Shown: positions 35,968 through 45,369 of the stretch, one piece after another
How the letters are laid out: each line of letters opens with the position of its first letter
Numbering within the stretch: the first letter of the stretch is position 1
From: Saccharofermentans sp.
GTDB taxonomy: Bacteria > Bacillota > Clostridia > Saccharofermentanales > Saccharofermentanaceae
Length of the DNA: 64,000 nt
Assembly (NCBI GenBank): GCA_024688685.1
Contig: JAILDX010000004.1
Coordinates: forward strand, 62,001-126,000
Direction: 5' to 3'
The notes under the pieces: generated by a model
Told to the model about the DNA's origin: nothing
The model's database searches: none
What the model saw: the letters and a program-made list of their open reading frames with translations, nothing else
Made by a program: the position numbers and the translations under genes

Positions 35968-37502
35968 TACAATTGCCTCCTGACTCTTAATCTCGCTTCG
36001 ATGCCCATTACCTCTTCAAAGAGATCGCACCGGTGCTCAAACGCCCACTCCTCGAAAGACATATCCGCCCTTGCCTCACACGAGATATGAAGCCTGTCGG
36101 GATAGAGCGTCACACTCATGTTCTTGATCTTCTCAGTATGTGACGCATCGAGGCTGTCTGCGATCCTTAAGATCGCAGTGAGCTTGGATATAGTGACCTT
36201 CTTTTTGGAAGGAAGATTTCTGAATGAATAATTAGCGTACGGCTTATCAACCGGATAGAGCCTTACAATGTACGCAATGGTGTTGAGCTCGTCAGCCGAC
36301 AGTCCGATAAAATCAGTTGACTCGATAAGAGAGTATGCAGCTTCATTGTGATTCTGCGCCTTAACAAATTTGCCTATCTCGTGCAGAATGGCTGCCATCT
36401 GAAGGAGCAATCTTTCTCTATTCTCAAGTCCGGCAAACTTCTGTATACAGTCAAAGATCTCAAGAGATCTCTTCTCTACAAACTCAATGTGCTTCTTGTC
36501 ACACCTGTATCGCTTTGCGATATTGCGCGCTCCTGATACAAGATCCTGTGAAGGCGGAATGACAAGCCGCATACCAAAATGCTCATGGCAGTAGTTATAG
36601 ACTATTCCGTCTGAAAGCGATGCATGAGGCATATAAACCTGATCAACGCCTGTGTAATCGAGCATATCCTTGATGATCATAGTAACCGGCAGGAGCAGCG
36701 GAGCGATATGTGCGGGAATATTCTGGTTGAACGTGAGGTCTGTAGGTCTCGTCTTGATAAGATAATCGTAGACCTTCATGAACTGCTCTTTTGTAAGTGT
36801 GCACTCTTCAAACGCATCATAACCTGCAAGTCTTCTGATAAAGCTCATCTCACCGGAAAAAGCGATAAGATGCTTATAAGTGATTCCCTTAGGCTCAACT
36901 GCATGATAGTCGTTAAGATCCTGCGCAATAAACTCTTCAAGAACGTCACTATAATGAGTTGTTCTGTTCTGAAGTGTCGAAAGCATTCCGGAGATGCGGA
37001 GCGATCCGAGAACCATGTTCTGGCTGAAGATAAACTCCGACTTGTCGTAAACAGTTGCCTGCATCGATCGCGAACCGATATCAAGAAGCATCGTGCCTTC
37101 GCTTATCATCTTCTCAAAGTCAGGATAACTTTCTCTTACTGCGAGATTCTGATAGAAGCACTCCATCGAAGTATCGAGGATCTCGATCTTGAATCCGGTT
37201 CTTGCTCTTATCTGTTCGATAACGATATCCCTGTTGACAGCATCACGGAAGGCGCTCGTCGCAACAGCGATAACCTTATGAATCCTGTACTCCTTACACT
37301 TGAGAGTAAACCCCTGAAGGCACGAACATAGCTCATCCACCTGCTCGGGCGGGATAATACCGTCTACGCTCTTCGCACCGATAGAAGTAAACTTGCGGAT
37401 AGTCTCTATGGTTTTGGGTACACCATTAGCTCCTATCTCAAATATCTTGATCCTTGCGGTCAGCGAACCTACGTCAACGACCGCGACTAATTTCTTTGCC
37501 AT
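35967..37502 (-). CDS. ppx: Ppx/GppA exopolyphosphatase
   Basis: A 511-residue protein of the ASKHA fold. The N-terminal phosphatase part shows VDVGSLTARIKIFEI (phosphate loop), AVATSAFRDAVNR, and LLDIGSRSMQATVY; the C-terminal part is an HD-like domain (AAILHEIGKFVKAQNHNEAAYSLIE, about 370-395). It degrades polyphosphate or pppGpp. In the canonical first loop a glycine/serine-rich DxGSNS is common; here DVGSLTAR is slightly degenerate, and LDIGSRSM instead of the usual DIGGGS suggests altered catalysis. It follows the SGNH gene by 29 bp with AGAGGTC as RBS. Confidence 0.88.
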   Translation of the reverse strand: MAKKLVAVVDVGSLTARIKIFEIGANGVPKTIETIRKFTSIGAKSVDGIIPPEQVDELCSCLQGFTLKCKEYRIHKVIAVATSAFRDAVNRDIVIEQIRARTGFKIEILDTSMECFYQNLAVRESYPDFEKMISEGTMLLDIGSRSMQATVYDKSEFIFSQNMVLGSLRISGMLSTLQNRTTHYSDVLEEFIAQDLNDYHAVEPKGITYKHLIAFSGEMSFIRRLAGYDAFEECTLTKEQFMKVYDYLIKTRPTDLTFNQNIPAHIAPLLLPVTMIIKDMLDYTGVDQVYMPHASLSDGIVYNYCHEHFGMRLVIPPSQDLVSGARNIAKRYRCDKKHIEFVEKRSLEIFDCIQKFAGLENRERLLLQMAAILHEIGKFVKAQNHNEAAYSLIESTDFIGLSADELNTIAYIVRLYPVDKPYANYSFRNLPSKKKVTISKLTAILRIADSLDASHTEKIKNMSVTLYPDRLHISCEARADMSFEEWAFEHRCDLFEEVMGIEARLRVRRQL

Positions 37503-37531
37503 AATATGACCTCTGTGTTGTTGTGTAGGTA

Positions 37532-38176
37532 TTATAGCAAATCTCTATATATATTTTCAAATATAGCACGTCCAAGTTTGCGCTGATTCTCAGCATCAAG
37601 GTGAAGACTGTCCTCCTTGCTCGCCACAACAGCATCTGCACTGTCGAAGAATAAAATCCCGTAAGCTTCGGCAAGTTTCCCGAACTGTTCACCGAGTTCC
37701 ATAGAAACCTCTCTGGCAAACTCATCGTGGAACTTATCGTAAAACCTCGACTCCGGCATGCCTTCACCGATCAGCGGAGGTGATACGAGAAGCACCTTCA
37801 TCTTGTCGCCAAGCCTGAAGCGGTTATATGAAAGAACTCTTTCAAGAAACAGCTTCATCTCATCAGCGATATCTCCCGCAGTATAACAATACTTTGTCTT
37901 GATATCATTCGTTCCCAGCATGATGATCATCATCTCCAGAGGCTTATGACTCTCAATGCACGGGATCACATAATCAAGCCCGTTCTTAAAACCTTTTGTC
38001 GGGTCATCAGTCGCTATCGTCCTTCCGTTCTGACCTTCCTCAACAACGGCAAAATCATCACCGAGAAGTGACTGCAGAACACAAGGCCATCTTGTCTCCT
38101 CATCAAACCGCTCACACGTAACGGGGTCATATCCCCACGTCAAAGAATCACCGAAACAAAGTATTCTTCTTTTCAT
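37532..38176 (-). CDS. SGNH/GDSL hydrolase
   Basis: A 214-residue cytoplasmic-looking esterase or lipase (no signal peptide). The four SGNH blocks are visible: GDSLTWGYDP with the catalytic Ser (residues 9-18), the Gly in block II (EGQNGRT, about 47), GTND in block III (about 88-91), and DSLHLD near residue 193 with the Asp and His. Members act on acyl esters of sugars, thioesters or lysophospholipids. Its ATG overlaps the stop of the ligase gene (ATGA), placing it as the last gene of the lipid-type cluster. A deacylase or acyl-transfer step in that pathway is plausible. Confidence 0.88.
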   Translation of the reverse strand: MKRRILCFGDSLTWGYDPVTCERFDEETRWPCVLQSLLGDDFAVVEEGQNGRTIATDDPTKGFKNGLDYVIPCIESHKPLEMMIIMLGTNDIKTKYCYTAGDIADEMKLFLERVLSYNRFRLGDKMKVLLVSPPLIGEGMPESRFYDKFHDEFAREVSMELGEQFGKLAEAYGILFFDSADAVVASKEDSLHLDAENQRKLGRAIFENIYRDLL

Positions 38177-39627
38177 TTCAAAAGCTCCCTGCTGTCTTTA
38201 ATGTTATATCTCATCACGCGCTCAAACTTCGGCACATTATTGTTGAGCTCCTCTATCTTTGCGTCCCAGTCTGCTCCCATTGCATCAGTCTTTACATAGA
38301 TGTCACAGGTCAGATACTCATTCTGGATATAGACCTTAACATGAACCACACTGTCACTCAGTTTCCTGATGCGTTCAGAAATAAGATTTGTGGATATATT
38401 CTCTCCGTTTATCAGCGTTATTCTCGTATCTTTTCTGCCGCGGACATACACATGGTTATTCTCTATCTTTCCGATGTCTCCTGTCAGGAAATACCCGTCA
38501 TCGGAGAATGCAGCCTTTGTTGCTTCCTCATCCTTATAGTAGCCCTTAAAGATGTTGCTGCCCTTGATGGCAAGCTCTCCCCATCCTTCCTCATCGGGAT
38601 CCTTTACGCATGCATCAACATCCTCGAAAAGCGTACCCACACTGTCAAGGATCTCGTCCCCGGGATAGTCGATCGAGAATCCGGAAGATGTCTCGGAAAG
38701 AGCATATGCATTCATCAGATAAAAGCCTTCAGCCATATACTGATCGCGTATCTCGGGATCAAGCCTTGCGCCTCCGCAGAATGTGTATCTCATGCGGCCG
38801 CCGAGGATCATCTTCAGTGTAATGCCCATCTTTTTCGCGCCTTCGTAGAACTTCATGTAAACGAGCGGTACGGCGGAGAAGACAGTCGGGCGGACAGCCA
38901 TGATCTCCTGTGCCATTTTCGAGGTGTCCCTGGAGAGATAGATCTCATATCCCGTTCCGAGAGAATAGATGAAGTTATAGATCGAACCATATGTGTGGTT
39001 GAGAGGAAGGAACAGATAACAGATATCCTCAGGAACGATCTGAACTCTTCTGCAAAGAGAATCATAACCTGAGAAAACATTTCTGACAGAAAGCATTACA
39101 GCTTTAGGGAAAGATGTTGTTCCGCTTGTAAAAACAACTTTCGCCGGAACGTCCTGATCCTTAGGTTCCAGCATGAAAAGCCCGTTTGTCAGGGTCTTTC
39201 CTTCAGCGATGCAGTTATCCCATTCATCCTCGATACATACGAACTCTGTATCCGGGAACTTATCTTTTACAGCATTAACCTTCTCTTCCAGTGCCTTGCC
39301 GTAAAACAGAGACACGATATCGCACTTATCAATAGCGTACAAAAGATTATCAGAAGTCCACTCCTTCGACAGTCCGACGCTCATACCGACATAGTTCATT
39401 ACTGCTATATCGAATATGCACCACGCGATGGAGTTGGGACTGTAGATACCGATGTTCTTCCCCTTGTAACCCTTGTTTATCAGATACGCAGCAAAGTAAT
39501 TAACGTCTTCGATAAACTGACCGTAAGTCTCCGTGGTGAAGCCGTCATCACAGAACTCGTGAAGATATGGTCTTGATCCCCATTTTGTGTAATCACTCTT
39601 AAGAAAATCATTCAGCTGATTGTTCAT
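38173..39627 (-). CDS. AMP-forming acyl-CoA synthetase-like ligase
   Basis: A 484-residue member of the adenylate-forming family. Core motifs are present: VVFTSGTTSFPKAVML (about 170), YALSETSSGF (about 316) and GDIGKIENNHVYVRGRKD with INGENIS in the C-terminal hinge; the final KDSRELLK carries candidate catalytic lysines, though the protein is shorter than typical long-chain acyl-CoA ligases. It should activate a carboxylic acid as an acyl-adenylate. I chose the ATG at 39627, preceded by GAAAGG, over an ATG eight codons upstream. It overlaps the upstream double-GNAT gene by 20 bp and the SGNH gene downstream, so coupling is tight. Substrate unknown. Confidence 0.85.
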   Translation of the reverse strand: MNNQLNDFLKSDYTKWGSRPYLHEFCDDGFTTETYGQFIEDVNYFAAYLINKGYKGKNIGIYSPNSIAWCIFDIAVMNYVGMSVGLSKEWTSDNLLYAIDKCDIVSLFYGKALEEKVNAVKDKFPDTEFVCIEDEWDNCIAEGKTLTNGLFMLEPKDQDVPAKVVFTSGTTSFPKAVMLSVRNVFSGYDSLCRRVQIVPEDICYLFLPLNHTYGSIYNFIYSLGTGYEIYLSRDTSKMAQEIMAVRPTVFSAVPLVYMKFYEGAKKMGITLKMILGGRMRYTFCGGARLDPEIRDQYMAEGFYLMNAYALSETSSGFSIDYPGDEILDSVGTLFEDVDACVKDPDEEGWGELAIKGSNIFKGYYKDEEATKAAFSDDGYFLTGDIGKIENNHVYVRGRKDTRITLINGENISTNLISERIRKLSDSVVHVKVYIQNEYLTCDIYVKTDAMGADWDAKIEELNNNVPKFERVMRYNIKDSRELLK

Positions 39628-40654
39628 TTTCTTTTGCCTTTCTGTAATCATCTATCGTAATGAGGCTTACAAAACCTCGCCTTGTCTCATTCATCAGAGG
39701 AACGTCAACATCTTCTGAAGTCCACTGATATTTGAAGCCGATCTTTTCCTGTGCTCTTTTTGACTTATTATTGCCATCATAATAACCGCACCAGATCTTC
39801 TTCATACCAAGATCTTCGAAACCGTGCCTTACCAGTTCCTTTCCCGCTTCAGGCATGATACCCTGTCCCCAGTACGGTTTGCCGAGCCAGTAACCCATCT
39901 CGCATTCATCATCATGGAATGCAATATCAGATTTACCGTTGAGCTTGAGTTCTATGCAGCCGATCGGTTCATCTGTCTCCCTTAAGCAGATTGCAAATGC
40001 TTCTTTGCTGTTCAGGACATTTTTTATAATATACCTGCTCTCATCAATATCCTTATGCGGTGGCCAGCCTGCGATCGGTCCCACATCGGGATCAGTACAG
40101 TAACTGAACATCGCTTCAGCATCACTGTCGCGCCAGTTACGGAGATAAAGCCTGTCGGTAACAAGAGCCTCGACCGGCTTTAATTTCTCGAGCCTGTACA
40201 GATGCTCTTCATCTATCTGATCATTTCCATCCTTAAAACCATAACCCATTTTCATATAGAAAGGGAGTCCGGTTACGGATGCCGGGATCTCTATCCTTTT
40301 TGCCCTCAGAGCATACTCATCCTGTTCCAGTGAGTTGACGATCATCCTTCCGACGCCTTTTCCCTGATACTCGGGAAGCACGAAAACGGTAAACAGCGAA
40401 CTCTCATTCAGGCTGCCCCAGTACGGACCTACAGCACCTGTCGCGATGATCCTGCCATCGTCTTCAACAACATATGTGTGCGTCCATGAAGCCCTTCCAG
40501 AGACCTTATCCGGTGTCTCCGTTTTAATAAGTTCTTCCATAAGGTCTTCAGGATAATCCTTAGTGTTGGAAATCCTTATAGTCTCTATGATAACTTCTGA
40601 AACTTCTGCAGCATCAGATTCTCTGAAACGTCTTATGCTATAGTTCTTCATCAT
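39608..40654 (-). CDS. Double-domain GNAT acetyltransferase
   Basis: A 348-residue protein made of two GNAT domains. The N-terminal one (about 1-145) has the acetyl-CoA loop YQGKGVGRMIVN; the C-terminal one (about 165-340) is RimJ/RimL-like, with TDRLYLRNWRDSDAEAMF and YWGQGIMPEAGKELVRHGF. Such fusions acetylate amines of small molecules or proteins. The reading frame opens on TTG-ATG-ATG; GGAAGG supports the first ATG at 40654. It overlaps the membrane protein gene upstream and the ligase gene downstream, inside the lipid-type cluster. Confidence 0.85.
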   Translation of the reverse strand: MMKNYSIRRFRESDAAEVSEVIIETIRISNTKDYPEDLMEELIKTETPDKVSGRASWTHTYVVEDDGRIIATGAVGPYWGSLNESSLFTVFVLPEYQGKGVGRMIVNSLEQDEYALRAKRIEIPASVTGLPFYMKMGYGFKDGNDQIDEEHLYRLEKLKPVEALVTDRLYLRNWRDSDAEAMFSYCTDPDVGPIAGWPPHKDIDESRYIIKNVLNSKEAFAICLRETDEPIGCIELKLNGKSDIAFHDDECEMGYWLGKPYWGQGIMPEAGKELVRHGFEDLGMKKIWCGYYDGNNKSKRAQEKIGFKYQWTSEDVDVPLMNETRRGFVSLITIDDYRKAKENEQSAE

Positions 40655-41147
40655 CAAGGTCCTTCCTGATTATCAGGTCCCACGGGAGCTTATCTCCATC
40701 CTCACCAGGCAGATAACCAACGATAAATGCACGTCTTCCCTCTTTTGCCTGCCGGCATATGCTGCCGTTCACTTTCACCTTATATCGCTTTCCGCTGTTT
40801 GCGATAACATTCACATAATATGTTGCACGCTTGTATCCGGTGCTTACGACTCTGTCTCTGACACGGCAGTCACATATATGGTAACTCTTTGCGCGTGCGA
40901 GCTTCATTTTGCCGTCTCCTTTGAATGCGAGAAGCATTATAAGAACTCCGATAAAGCCAAAGACTATCATTATCACAGCTCTAATCACACCAACCTGATG
41001 ATTTACGAGAAGTATAACCGCACCTGCGATCATCGCGAGAAAGAAACCGACCGTAACAAATCCCAGAAGGATTCTCTCGAACTCCTCTCCCTTAAGGAAC
41101 TTTATCAGGAGTTCATGTTCTTCATCTTTTGACTCGCGCCATTCCAT
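40638..41147 (-). CDS. Two-segment membrane protein of unknown function
   Basis: A 169-residue protein I do not recognise. It starts with a charged cytoplasmic helix (residues 1-25), then two membrane segments (about 28-49 and 54-74), a short basic KMKLARAKSY link and a beta-rich soluble C-terminal domain (about 85-169; YYVNVIANSGKRYKVKVNG). Its ATG overlaps the stop of the upstream gene by one base and its 3' end overlaps the double GNAT, so it belongs to the same cluster. It might act as a membrane scaffold for the pathway; this is only inferred from position. Confidence 0.7.
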   Translation of the reverse strand: MEWRESKDEEHELLIKFLKGEEFERILLGFVTVGFFLAMIAGAVILLVNHQVGVIRAVIMIVFGFIGVLIMLLAFKGDGKMKLARAKSYHICDCRVRDRVVSTGYKRATYYVNVIANSGKRYKVKVNGSICRQAKEGRRAFIVGYLPGEDGDKLPWDLIIRKDLDDEEL

Positions 41148-42214
41148 CAGACGATCTCCCTGCCAAGAAGCACATATTCATACACATTCTCAACCTCTTC
41201 CAAAACATACTCCTGCGTAACCTTTCCATCCCTCGCCAGTGCTCCGATGCTTGGCAGACCGCTCGCCATCAGTTCCTTGATGATCGCATAAACGATCGCC
41301 TTCCCCAGTCCTCTGTGAGACTGATCGACACCCATATAGAGCATTACGTAACGTTCCGGTTTATTCTTCAGCTTCATTATCTTCGCGATATTCACCGGAT
41401 TGAGGTGATATACGATATTACCATAGTCAGGAACACTTACATAAAACCCGACAGCCTCGCCTTTATAATAAGCGATCTTCGTCATGCTCATATTCATTAT
41501 CGACTTATAGCTCTTGAACACTTCCCTGAAATCTTCGATTGACACATCTTTAAATATCGGGAAATCACTGTAGAGTTCAGTAACCATCTTATAGACGACG
41601 TCTATCGTCTTATCAAAGTCTTCTGTTCCGGGACTCTCGATCGTATACCCCTGACTGATAAACGCCTGATATCTGCCCTCAAATTTCTCGTTTACATATG
41701 TCTCATCAACAGAATGGAACTCATTGGAAGTATAGTGCTCACAGACAGTAAAACCGTTGTCCGTGAACTGTTTCAGATAATACTCTTTGTTATACGGCTC
41801 GCCAGTATAAGGAAGGACATCAAAACGGTTTATCTTAAGCCTGTACTTTATCCAGAAAGACGCATCAACAGGACCTGTTATCCTTTTGTATTTCCCCGCA
41901 TTCTTACAATACTCATACGCCTTATCGAAAAGGAACCGTGCCGTCTCATCACTGTCAATACACTCATAGAATCCGAGATACGCTGTGTCGTCATTATCGT
42001 ATGTTGTTACCGCGAATCTTCCGACCGCTTCCGCTCCGTCATAAATGAGAAACTTATCAAGTGTAAAGTACTTTGAGAGAGGATGCTCTCCAAGCAGGAT
42101 ATTCTTCATCGTTCCGGGATCTTCCATATTGTCTTTTGAAGTGTATAACCTCTTCGGAAGGTCACAGAAAGCCTTTATGTGTTTTTTCTCATCAGTAAAC
42201 TTAACAAGTTCCAC
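41147..42214 (-). CDS. GNAT-like (YghO-type) acyltransferase
   Basis: A 355-residue protein resembling the YghO group of uncharacterised GNAT-fold proteins. The first 130 residues form one alpha/beta unit with DPFF-like start (KAFCDLPKRLYTSKDN) and GPVDASFWIKYRLKINRF in the centre; the second half (about 185-355) has the GNAT core, with MTKIAYYKGEAVGFYVSVPDYGN and MGVDQSHRGLGKAIVYAIIKEL, the latter holding the acyl-CoA binding loop (HRGLGKA). It begins directly after the stop of the phosphotransferase gene (zero gap). A role in N- or O-acylation of the cluster product is likely but untested. Confidence 0.78.
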   Translation of the reverse strand: MELVKFTDEKKHIKAFCDLPKRLYTSKDNMEDPGTMKNILLGEHPLSKYFTLDKFLIYDGAEAVGRFAVTTYDNDDTAYLGFYECIDSDETARFLFDKAYEYCKNAGKYKRITGPVDASFWIKYRLKINRFDVLPYTGEPYNKEYYLKQFTDNGFTVCEHYTSNEFHSVDETYVNEKFEGRYQAFISQGYTIESPGTEDFDKTIDVVYKMVTELYSDFPIFKDVSIEDFREVFKSYKSIMNMSMTKIAYYKGEAVGFYVSVPDYGNIVYHLNPVNIAKIMKLKNKPERYVMLYMGVDQSHRGLGKAIVYAIIKELMASGLPSIGALARDGKVTQEYVLEEVENVYEYVLLGREIV

Positions 42215-44467
42215 TTATATGCTCCTTTTCAGTATCTCTATCTTTCCCGTATTGCCGTCCATCCTGATGGTATCGCCTGTGTTTACAGTATCAAGCAGGT
42301 TCGGAACTCCGACTATGGACGGAATCTTAAGTTCTCTTGATATTATAGCAGTATGTGACAAAAGAGAACCTTTCTCAGAAATAACGCCCTTTGCTTTGGC
42401 GAGCAGGAATACCCACCCGGGGTCTGTCATTTTCGTGATGAGGATCTTTCCGTCAATATCGTAGGTATCGTTGACATTTTTTATTATGACAGCCTCACCT
42501 TCCGCAATACCGAATGAACATGGCGTGCCGGCAAGTTCATTATCACTTAAGGTCTTTTTATAAGAGTTAACGGACAGATGATTCTTACTAAACTCTTTGT
42601 CAGCAAATATCAGTCTCGAGTATGCAGGAAGCTGCCTGTAAAGCTCATATTCCTCCTTACGGCCGCTTACCGTTCTTTGCATATTCTCAAACTTATCCGC
42701 AAGGCTCCAGATCTCATCAACGGTAAGATAGTAGATATCAGACTCATTCGCGATAATGCCATCCCTGACATAGCTTTTTGCAACTGTATCAAAGATGAGT
42801 CTCACAATGCCGTATATCCTGCTCCTGTTCAGTCTGGATATCTCCCTGTTGGCAATACCGAGAGACGCCTTCTTAAGGAACAAACCTGTAATCCCTTTTG
42901 GCTGATCCTTGCTGTCACGGGGCTTCATGATGTTCTTGTATGTCTCCTCCAGCTTAACGGGATCGGCCCGGTACGACTCGATCATCTTATCCAGGAGATC
43001 CGGATCGGAACGGAATGTCCTGCTCTCCAGCTTAAGCTCCTCAAGACATCTGTCGCCATACACATTGATGTAGAGTTCACGCATTTTTGCATAGTGCTCT
43101 TCATCCAGATTATCCTTCGTACATGCCATCATCAGCATCGTCTTTATAGGCATCATGCTGTGTATATCAGAAATGCCGCTAATAAGACTGTTTATCTCAT
43201 CATCAGTCTTTCCTCTTTTCCTGAGCCTCGACTTGACAAGTGCCGTATAGATGAATGCATACATGTCGTTAACCAGAGTAACATCCCATACATCAAACAG
43301 TTTTACTTTGATCTCGTCGAACAGGGCCTTCAGTTCCTTTGGCGTCATATCATCGCGGTAATTGGCATAGAAATCATTATTGATAACCATGAACTTATCG
43401 TTGAGTTTCTTCATATTCTTAGGAGCACTTACGAGTTCATACACACAGTTAAAGTAAGTTGCTGTTCTTGTAAAAAACGGTATCTTTACATCATTCTTAT
43501 CGTAATTCTTATTGCGTACTCCGAGCATCTCCTGCCAGACAGGGATTATCTTTTTGCTAAACGGAAGGAACTTCAGTACTGTGTACCAGTTGCTGATCTT
43601 ATAATAGACACGTCCGTTAACATGACCTGTCATATTGAGGAACACATCAGAATGCCTGTTAAGTTCTTTATCATTCTTGAGTATCCTTCTGCAGACACCT
43701 CTGAAAACCCCGCTGTAAACGAGATCAACAAACGAAGTTGTCAGCGGAAGTGAGATGCCCGGATAACTCTCAACGATATTACTGTTATCAAGAATGAGCG
43801 GATCATCGGTCTTAAGCGTTGTGATCGGTCTTGCCTGAAGGATATATATCTTTTTATCCTTTACCGCATATTCGATGTCGAGATAGTCTCCGAGGATCTT
43901 TTTAATATCTTCTGCCGTAGCGATCAGGTCCTCAACTGTATCATTATCGAGAATGCTTTCTCTGCCTTCATAGTAGTACACTTTGTCTGTCAGATTATAG
44001 TAATAGGCTGTTGTCTCCGTTCTGTCAGAAACTACGCCCTCACCGAGACCTCTTCCTGCAACGATAACACTCTCATTCAGTATTCCTGAAGGGTTTGCCG
44101 TAAAGATAACACCCGAAACATCACTGTCGACCATCTCCTGAACGATAACGTTCATCCTGGCCTCCGACATGTCGATATCTTTCTGACTTGAATACGATTC
44201 TGCATGCCTGAATGAATCTCTTATGGCATCTGCTTTAGCATAAACATCATCGGCTGACACATTGAGATATGTATCAAACTGTCCCGCAAAGCTTGCGTCT
44301 TCTGCATCCTCAGCAGAGCATGAACTTCTTACGGCATAAAGTTTACCGGGCTTCAGGAAACCGTCCGGATGTCCGTTGTCTTCTGATAAGACAATAAACT
44401 CAGGAACATTTATCCCGCAGTCTTTGAGTCTGATAAGATTATCCGCTTTGTTTCCATACATAGCCAC
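42215..44467 (-). CDS. Rifampin-phosphotransferase-like ATP-grasp/phosphohistidine enzyme, copy 2
   Basis: A 750-residue protein with the N-terminal ATP-binding domain of PEP synthase and pyruvate phosphate dikinase (YAVRSSCSAEDAEDASFAGQ from residue 44; VQEMVDSDVSGVIFTANP; YILQARPIT) and the swivelling phosphohistidine domain at the extreme C-terminus (SLLSHTAIISREL, His705). The TIM barrel that binds PEP or pyruvate is missing; a roughly 400-residue helical middle takes its place. This is the layout of rifampin phosphotransferase, which moves the beta-phosphate of ATP to a small molecule. The ATP domain is shorter at its N-terminus than in its paralogue (46828-49326). It starts with GTG overlapping the ubiA stop (TAGTG). 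Substrate unknown, perhaps a lipid alcohol or isoprenoid. Confidence 0.82.
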   Translation of the reverse strand: MAMYGNKADNLIRLKDCGINVPEFIVLSEDNGHPDGFLKPGKLYAVRSSCSAEDAEDASFAGQFDTYLNVSADDVYAKADAIRDSFRHAESYSSQKDIDMSEARMNVIVQEMVDSDVSGVIFTANPSGILNESVIVAGRGLGEGVVSDRTETTAYYYNLTDKVYYYEGRESILDNDTVEDLIATAEDIKKILGDYLDIEYAVKDKKIYILQARPITTLKTDDPLILDNSNIVESYPGISLPLTTSFVDLVYSGVFRGVCRRILKNDKELNRHSDVFLNMTGHVNGRVYYKISNWYTVLKFLPFSKKIIPVWQEMLGVRNKNYDKNDVKIPFFTRTATYFNCVYELVSAPKNMKKLNDKFMVINNDFYANYRDDMTPKELKALFDEIKVKLFDVWDVTLVNDMYAFIYTALVKSRLRKRGKTDDEINSLISGISDIHSMMPIKTMLMMACTKDNLDEEHYAKMRELYINVYGDRCLEELKLESRTFRSDPDLLDKMIESYRADPVKLEETYKNIMKPRDSKDQPKGITGLFLKKASLGIANREISRLNRSRIYGIVRLIFDTVAKSYVRDGIIANESDIYYLTVDEIWSLADKFENMQRTVSGRKEEYELYRQLPAYSRLIFADKEFSKNHLSVNSYKKTLSDNELAGTPCSFGIAEGEAVIIKNVNDTYDIDGKILITKMTDPGWVFLLAKAKGVISEKGSLLSHTAIISRELKIPSIVGVPNLLDTVNTGDTIRMDGNTGKIEILKRSI

Positions 44468-45369
44468 TATATCTTACCGACCAGCAGAAAACATACGATA
44501 GTCAGAAGCATCGTTGACTCCTGCAGGTAAGTATATCTCTCAACCTTGTCAACAATGGCAAACTGCTCAGGATCCTTTATAAACTGAATGAACTTCCACG
44601 TCATCCACGAAACGAGAAGGAACAATACCGCAACTGATATCTTGTTGAGATTCCATACGAGTATAAAGTTCGTAATGATATCTGCAATAGTAAGGATCAA
44701 AACGAATATGGTCGAATCCTTATAACCGAACAGCTTGGAATACGTGGTGTAATCGTTCTCGTCCTTAGGTGCTTTGATCTTACGTGATACCTCCCATATG
44801 AGCGCAGGAAAATACAGAGTCCATAACGCCATAACGTTAGTCAGCGTCAGCCACGGAAGATCATATTTAAGCAATGTAAAAGAGATGATATACAGATTAA
44901 CAAAAGCCTGGACAGGGTTATGCGTGATCAGTGCCAGTGGCAATGACGGCTGGATCTTCGCACGCTGGAAGAACCATTTGCTCATCAGATAACCGTATAT
45001 GTACAGGATCACAAAGAATATGATGCTGTCCCACATAAAGATAACGTTCAGCGCAACAGCAATGGCTTCAGCGATTATGCATGCGATAACTATATCTTTC
45101 TTGAATACGCGTCCGCTCGGCAGCGGTCTGTCCGGGAACAGTTTCTTGTCAGTCTCAAAGTCCTTGAGGTCATCAGCGATCCTGAGCCACAACAGGAATG
45201 CAAAAACAGTATACGCGCCGACGAATTCCTGAATACCGATGCGGAATGATGTCACGCCCTGATTGAGAAGTATGATGAAATGGATCTCAAGGAATACGAT
45301 AATTCCCAGGATAAGCCGAGGGATTATCGGGTATCTTTCCTTAAAGTAGATATGCAGTCTTTTCAGCAT
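44467..45369 (-). CDS. UbiA-family prenyltransferase
   Basis: A 300-residue membrane protein with eight or nine hydrophobic segments. The first Asp-rich motif RIADDLKDFETD (63-74) followed by DRPLPSGRV is diagnostic for UbiA; the second motif is DENDYTTYSKLFG (about 203-215). These enzymes move a prenyl chain from its diphosphate to an aromatic, quinone, haem or glyceryl acceptor. Family includes DGGGP synthase of archaeal lipids, but specificity cannot be read from the motifs. The ATG overlaps the psd stop by seven bases. It lies between psd and the second phosphotransferase, which argues for a lipid acceptor. Confidence 0.88.
   Translation of the reverse strand: MLKRLHIYFKERYPIIPRLILGIIVFLEIHFIILLNQGVTSFRIGIQEFVGAYTVFAFLLWLRIADDLKDFETDKKLFPDRPLPSGRVFKKDIVIACIIAEAIAVALNVIFMWDSIIFFVILYIYGYLMSKWFFQRAKIQPSLPLALITHNPVQAFVNLYIISFTLLKYDLPWLTLTNVMALWTLYFPALIWEVSRKIKAPKDENDYTTYSKLFGYKDSTIFVLILTIADIITNFILVWNLNKISVAVLFLLVSWMTWKFIQFIKDPEQFAIVDKVERYTYLQESTMLLTIVCFLLVGKI

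Noticed and set aside
36624..37331. A 235-codon plus-strand open frame.
   Set aside because: It lies antisense within ppx, which has full family motifs.
42578..43753. A 391-codon open frame on the plus strand.
   Set aside because: It lies wholly antisense to the 750-residue phosphotransferase, has a Cys/His-rich shadow composition and no family motif.
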